A stretch of DNA of 64,000 nt from Chitinispirillaceae bacterium. GTDB lineage: Bacteria; Fibrobacterota; Chitinivibrionia; Chitinivibrionales; Chitinispirillaceae. Made by a program: the position numbers and the translations under genes. The notes under the pieces are model-generated. The model saw nothing but the letters and a program-made list of their open reading frames with translations, was not told where the DNA came from and did no database searches. The stretch is taken from contig JAFGIW010000157.1 of NCBI GenBank assembly GCA_016929415.1, positions 1-64,000 of the forward strand. The letters run 5' to 3'. Of this stretch, positions 62,495-64,000 are shown one piece after another. How positions within the stretch are numbered: the first letter of the stretch is position 1; the number at the start of each line of letters is the position of its first letter.

Positions 62495-63554
62495 AACGTC
62501 TCGATTCCCGGTGTACCAGAAGGTCGGTGGTGATCTCCGTCAATTTGACCGTGTAGAAAATGGCGAGCATGATGACGACCACCAGCGGATAGTTTTTATA
62601 GAGCAACTGACGGAGCAGCTCATAGGTCAGGTGGCCGTGGATGTTCAGGGCCATCTCGATGATGACCAGCCCGGTGATGAGAAACGACGCCTGTTCCTTG
62701 ATGGTGGAAAGGTACTGGAACCGGGCGTTGCGGAAGATATGGTCGAAAACATGGCCGGAAAACCGTTTCGCCGGATTGAAAACGGACCGCAGGGAGATGC
62801 CGTCCGGACCGGAGAGGGTATAATCGCTCCGCAGATTTTTCACCAGCGCGTTTTCCACATATCCCTTCCTGCTTTCGGCCACAAGAAAAGCGTAGAATTT
62901 ATTCATGTACATGATGAGCAGCCCGTTCGAAATGACCCCGAGAAGAATCATGAAGAAGGCGGAATCGGTATTGAATTCGGTGCGTATTGAATAGGCAATG
63001 ACGTAGGCCGGGGAGAAGAGCACGGCATAGGCGATCGTTTTTCCGGCGGTCTGGACGGCTCTGATAAACAAAGGTGCGCGGGGCCTGCCGAGCAGGTCAT
63101 GTTGCTGGCGGCGCTGCTGCTTGAAGATAAAGCGGAGCGATCCAAGCGTCTCCACGCCGTAATAGGTAAGCGCCATGACGATCAGATACATCAACAGGAA
63201 TTTGAGGTACATTCCGGCGATTTCCCGGAAGGTCGCGATGGAAAGCCGCTTTGTCCGGTACGACGACTGCATTGATTTATTGAAGGCGTCCTCCCTGAAA
63301 CGGATCAGTTCACTGATGAGCACGGCGTTGGTGTCGTGACGTCCCGGGTAATAAAGGTCCATGCAGTCGGCGAGAAGCGCCCGTTCGAAGGGGTCGTTTA
63401 TTTTTGATATCGGAGCGTCAAGGAGATCTTTAATCCCGGCGTATTGCCGCTCGTGCACGGCGGTCGCGCGATGCTCAAAGAGTAACAGGGCACCGATTAT
63501 AAGCAGCGTGACGAGGATAATACCGAGCATATGTTCGATGAGTCGTGCTCGCAT
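62481..63554 (-). CDS. ABC transporter permease (DppB-like, divergent)
   Basis: This 357-residue protein has an N-terminal transmembrane anchor (~8-27), an unusually long extracytoplasmic segment (~30-115) and four or five more membrane helices. The C-terminal end ('ALNIHGHLTYELLRQLLYKNYPLVVVIMLAIF', then 'KLTEITTDLL') resembles the closing part of DppB-type permeases ('GlG.ll..Ai...DyplV.g...l'). The EAA loop is poorly conserved. It starts five bases after the stop of the edge gene and overlaps the next permease. The family call rests on context as much as sequence. Confidence 0.7.
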   Translation of the reverse strand: MRARLIEHMLGIILVTLLIIGALLLFEHRATAVHERQYAGIKDLLDAPISKINDPFERALLADCMDLYYPGRHDTNAVLISELIRFREDAFNKSMQSSYRTKRLSIATFREIAGMYLKFLLMYLIVMALTYYGVETLGSLRFIFKQQRRQQHDLLGRPRAPLFIRAVQTAGKTIAYAVLFSPAYVIAYSIRTEFNTDSAFFMILLGVISNGLLIMYMNKFYAFLVAESRKGYVENALVKNLRSDYTLSGPDGISLRSVFNPAKRFSGHVFDHIFRNARFQYLSTIKEQASFLITGLVIIEMALNIHGHLTYELLRQLLYKNYPLVVVIMLAIFYTVKLTEITTDLLVHRESRRYENR

Positions 63555-63559
63555 ACCGG

Positions 63560-64000
63560 TTATCGCGGTCCTATGGTGATGGCGCCGTCCCGGTAGAGGG
63601 CTGCGAACGGTTTCCCCAGGAGGATATATTCAATATCGGCGAGGATGTGCCGGGTGCTCGTTTCAAGTTGACTGACTGTTGCATCGGATCCCTTGAGCGC
63701 ATACACATGCCGGTTTCCCGTCAATGAGTAATCCCAGTGCGGGATTGCCTTCTGCTGGCCGGTGATTGTGTTGAAAAAACGAAAAAGCGAATCGTAGCGT
63801 TCATTGACGTCAGCAAACCGTTTCATGATCCGGGTGTGCAGCATTGAAAAATCGTCCGGCTGATCGGCGGACTTTTTTTCAGGCATCCGGAATGCGCTCT
63901 TTGGAGCATTCGACCAGCCGTAAAACGGCTGTTTGCCCTGGCGGCAGAGGAAAGTCGTTCCGCGCCAGCCGAAAATACGGATTATGGTTTCGCCTTTTTT
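63560..64000 (-). CDS. Unrecognised gene, 5' part outside window
   Basis: The reading frame is open from the right edge to the TAA at 63560, giving the last 146 residues of a longer protein. Visible features are 'TIIRIFGWRGTTFLCRQGK' and 'QPFYGWSNAPKSAF' near the edge, a charged helical region and 'PHWDYSLTGNRHVYALKGS'. I do not recognise a family. It lies five bases before a peptide-type ABC permease and is clearly in that operon. It may therefore be a substrate-binding component or an enzyme acting on the transported compound. The real start is not in this sequence. Confidence 0.65.
   Translation of the reverse strand, partial: KKGETIIRIFGWRGTTFLCRQGKQPFYGWSNAPKSAFRMPEKKSADQPDDFSMLHTRIMKRFADVNERYDSLFRFFNTITGQQKAIPHWDYSLTGNRHVYALKGSDATVSQLETSTRHILADIEYILLGKPFAALYRDGAITIGPR

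Noticed and set aside
1-64000. CRISPR arrays, rRNA or complete insertion sequences
   Set aside because: Looked for regularly spaced repeats, rRNA signatures and transposase motifs; none seen.

Overview
The window is about 64 kb from a Gram-negative, probably anaerobic or fermentative bacterium. The evidence is a LolA-like outer-membrane lipoprotein-sorting homologue, large secreted surface proteins (one with a FlgD/T9SS-like C-terminal domain), a 2-hydroxyacyl-CoA dehydratase-type enzyme with its activase, a flavodoxin and a three-domain NifU. FloA/NfeD proteins, UPF0182, a GC-balanced genome and Ser/Thr-kinase signalling would fit the FCB/Fibrobacterota-Chitinispirillia sphere. That placement is inference only, since there is no rRNA or tRNA gene here.

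Layout. 1-6.5 kb: a giant secreted lipase-like protein running off the left edge, preceded by a LolA-like gene. 6.8-9.6 kb: Mth938-like membrane protein, a group-2-like sigma factor and glgC, all leftward. 9.9-13.6 kb: NfeD-NfeD-FloA membrane-microdomain cluster. 13.7-15.5 kb: a hairpin-rich MITE-like repeat, a LacI-family regulator with a leader peptide and a perfect 20-bp operator, then a small DUF6515-type secreted protein. 16.4-21.5 kb: a four-gene catabolic operon of zinc alcohol dehydrogenase, enoyl-CoA hydratase/3-hydroxyacyl-CoA dehydrogenase fusion, one-component dehydratase/double-cubane-type protein and ATP-dependent activase. 21.8-23.3 kb: an AT-rich islet with a lectin-like orphan and a higBA toxin-antitoxin pair. 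23.6-31.7 kb: UPF0182, a CsgG-like remnant with a poly-G tract, an M16 peptidase pair, flavodoxin and PIN-PhoH. 31.9-37.6 kb: a four-PAS sigma54-type regulator, MltG, secreted thioredoxin and a U32 peptidase/RNA hydroxylase. 37.9-48.8 kb: a VWA adhesin, then housekeeping genes (dus, recQ, queA, orphan, nifU, NrnA-like, metallophosphoesterase).

49.1-60.1 kb is the most unusual part. A homologue of cyanobacterial acyl-ACP reductase (fatty-aldehyde forming) lies directly upstream of a dedicated acyl carrier protein, an extended SDR, an acyl-activating AMP ligase and a radical SAM protein with a B12-binding-like fold. These are followed by a 1713-residue Ser/Thr kinase-AAA-TPR-GAF-histidine kinase. 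The reductase and ACP have the normal genome composition. Everything from the SDR to residue ~1270 of the kinase is strikingly AT-rich, and composition switches back exactly where the GAF domain begins. The simplest reading is that acquired DNA was fused in frame to a resident GAF-histidine kinase, next to an uncharacterised fatty-aldehyde/lipid pathway.

60.1-64 kb: a leftward peptide-type ABC transporter (two permeases and a double-NBD ATPase) with an unrecognised gene at the right edge.

All starts and functions are read by eye from sequence motifs. No alignment or database search was run.
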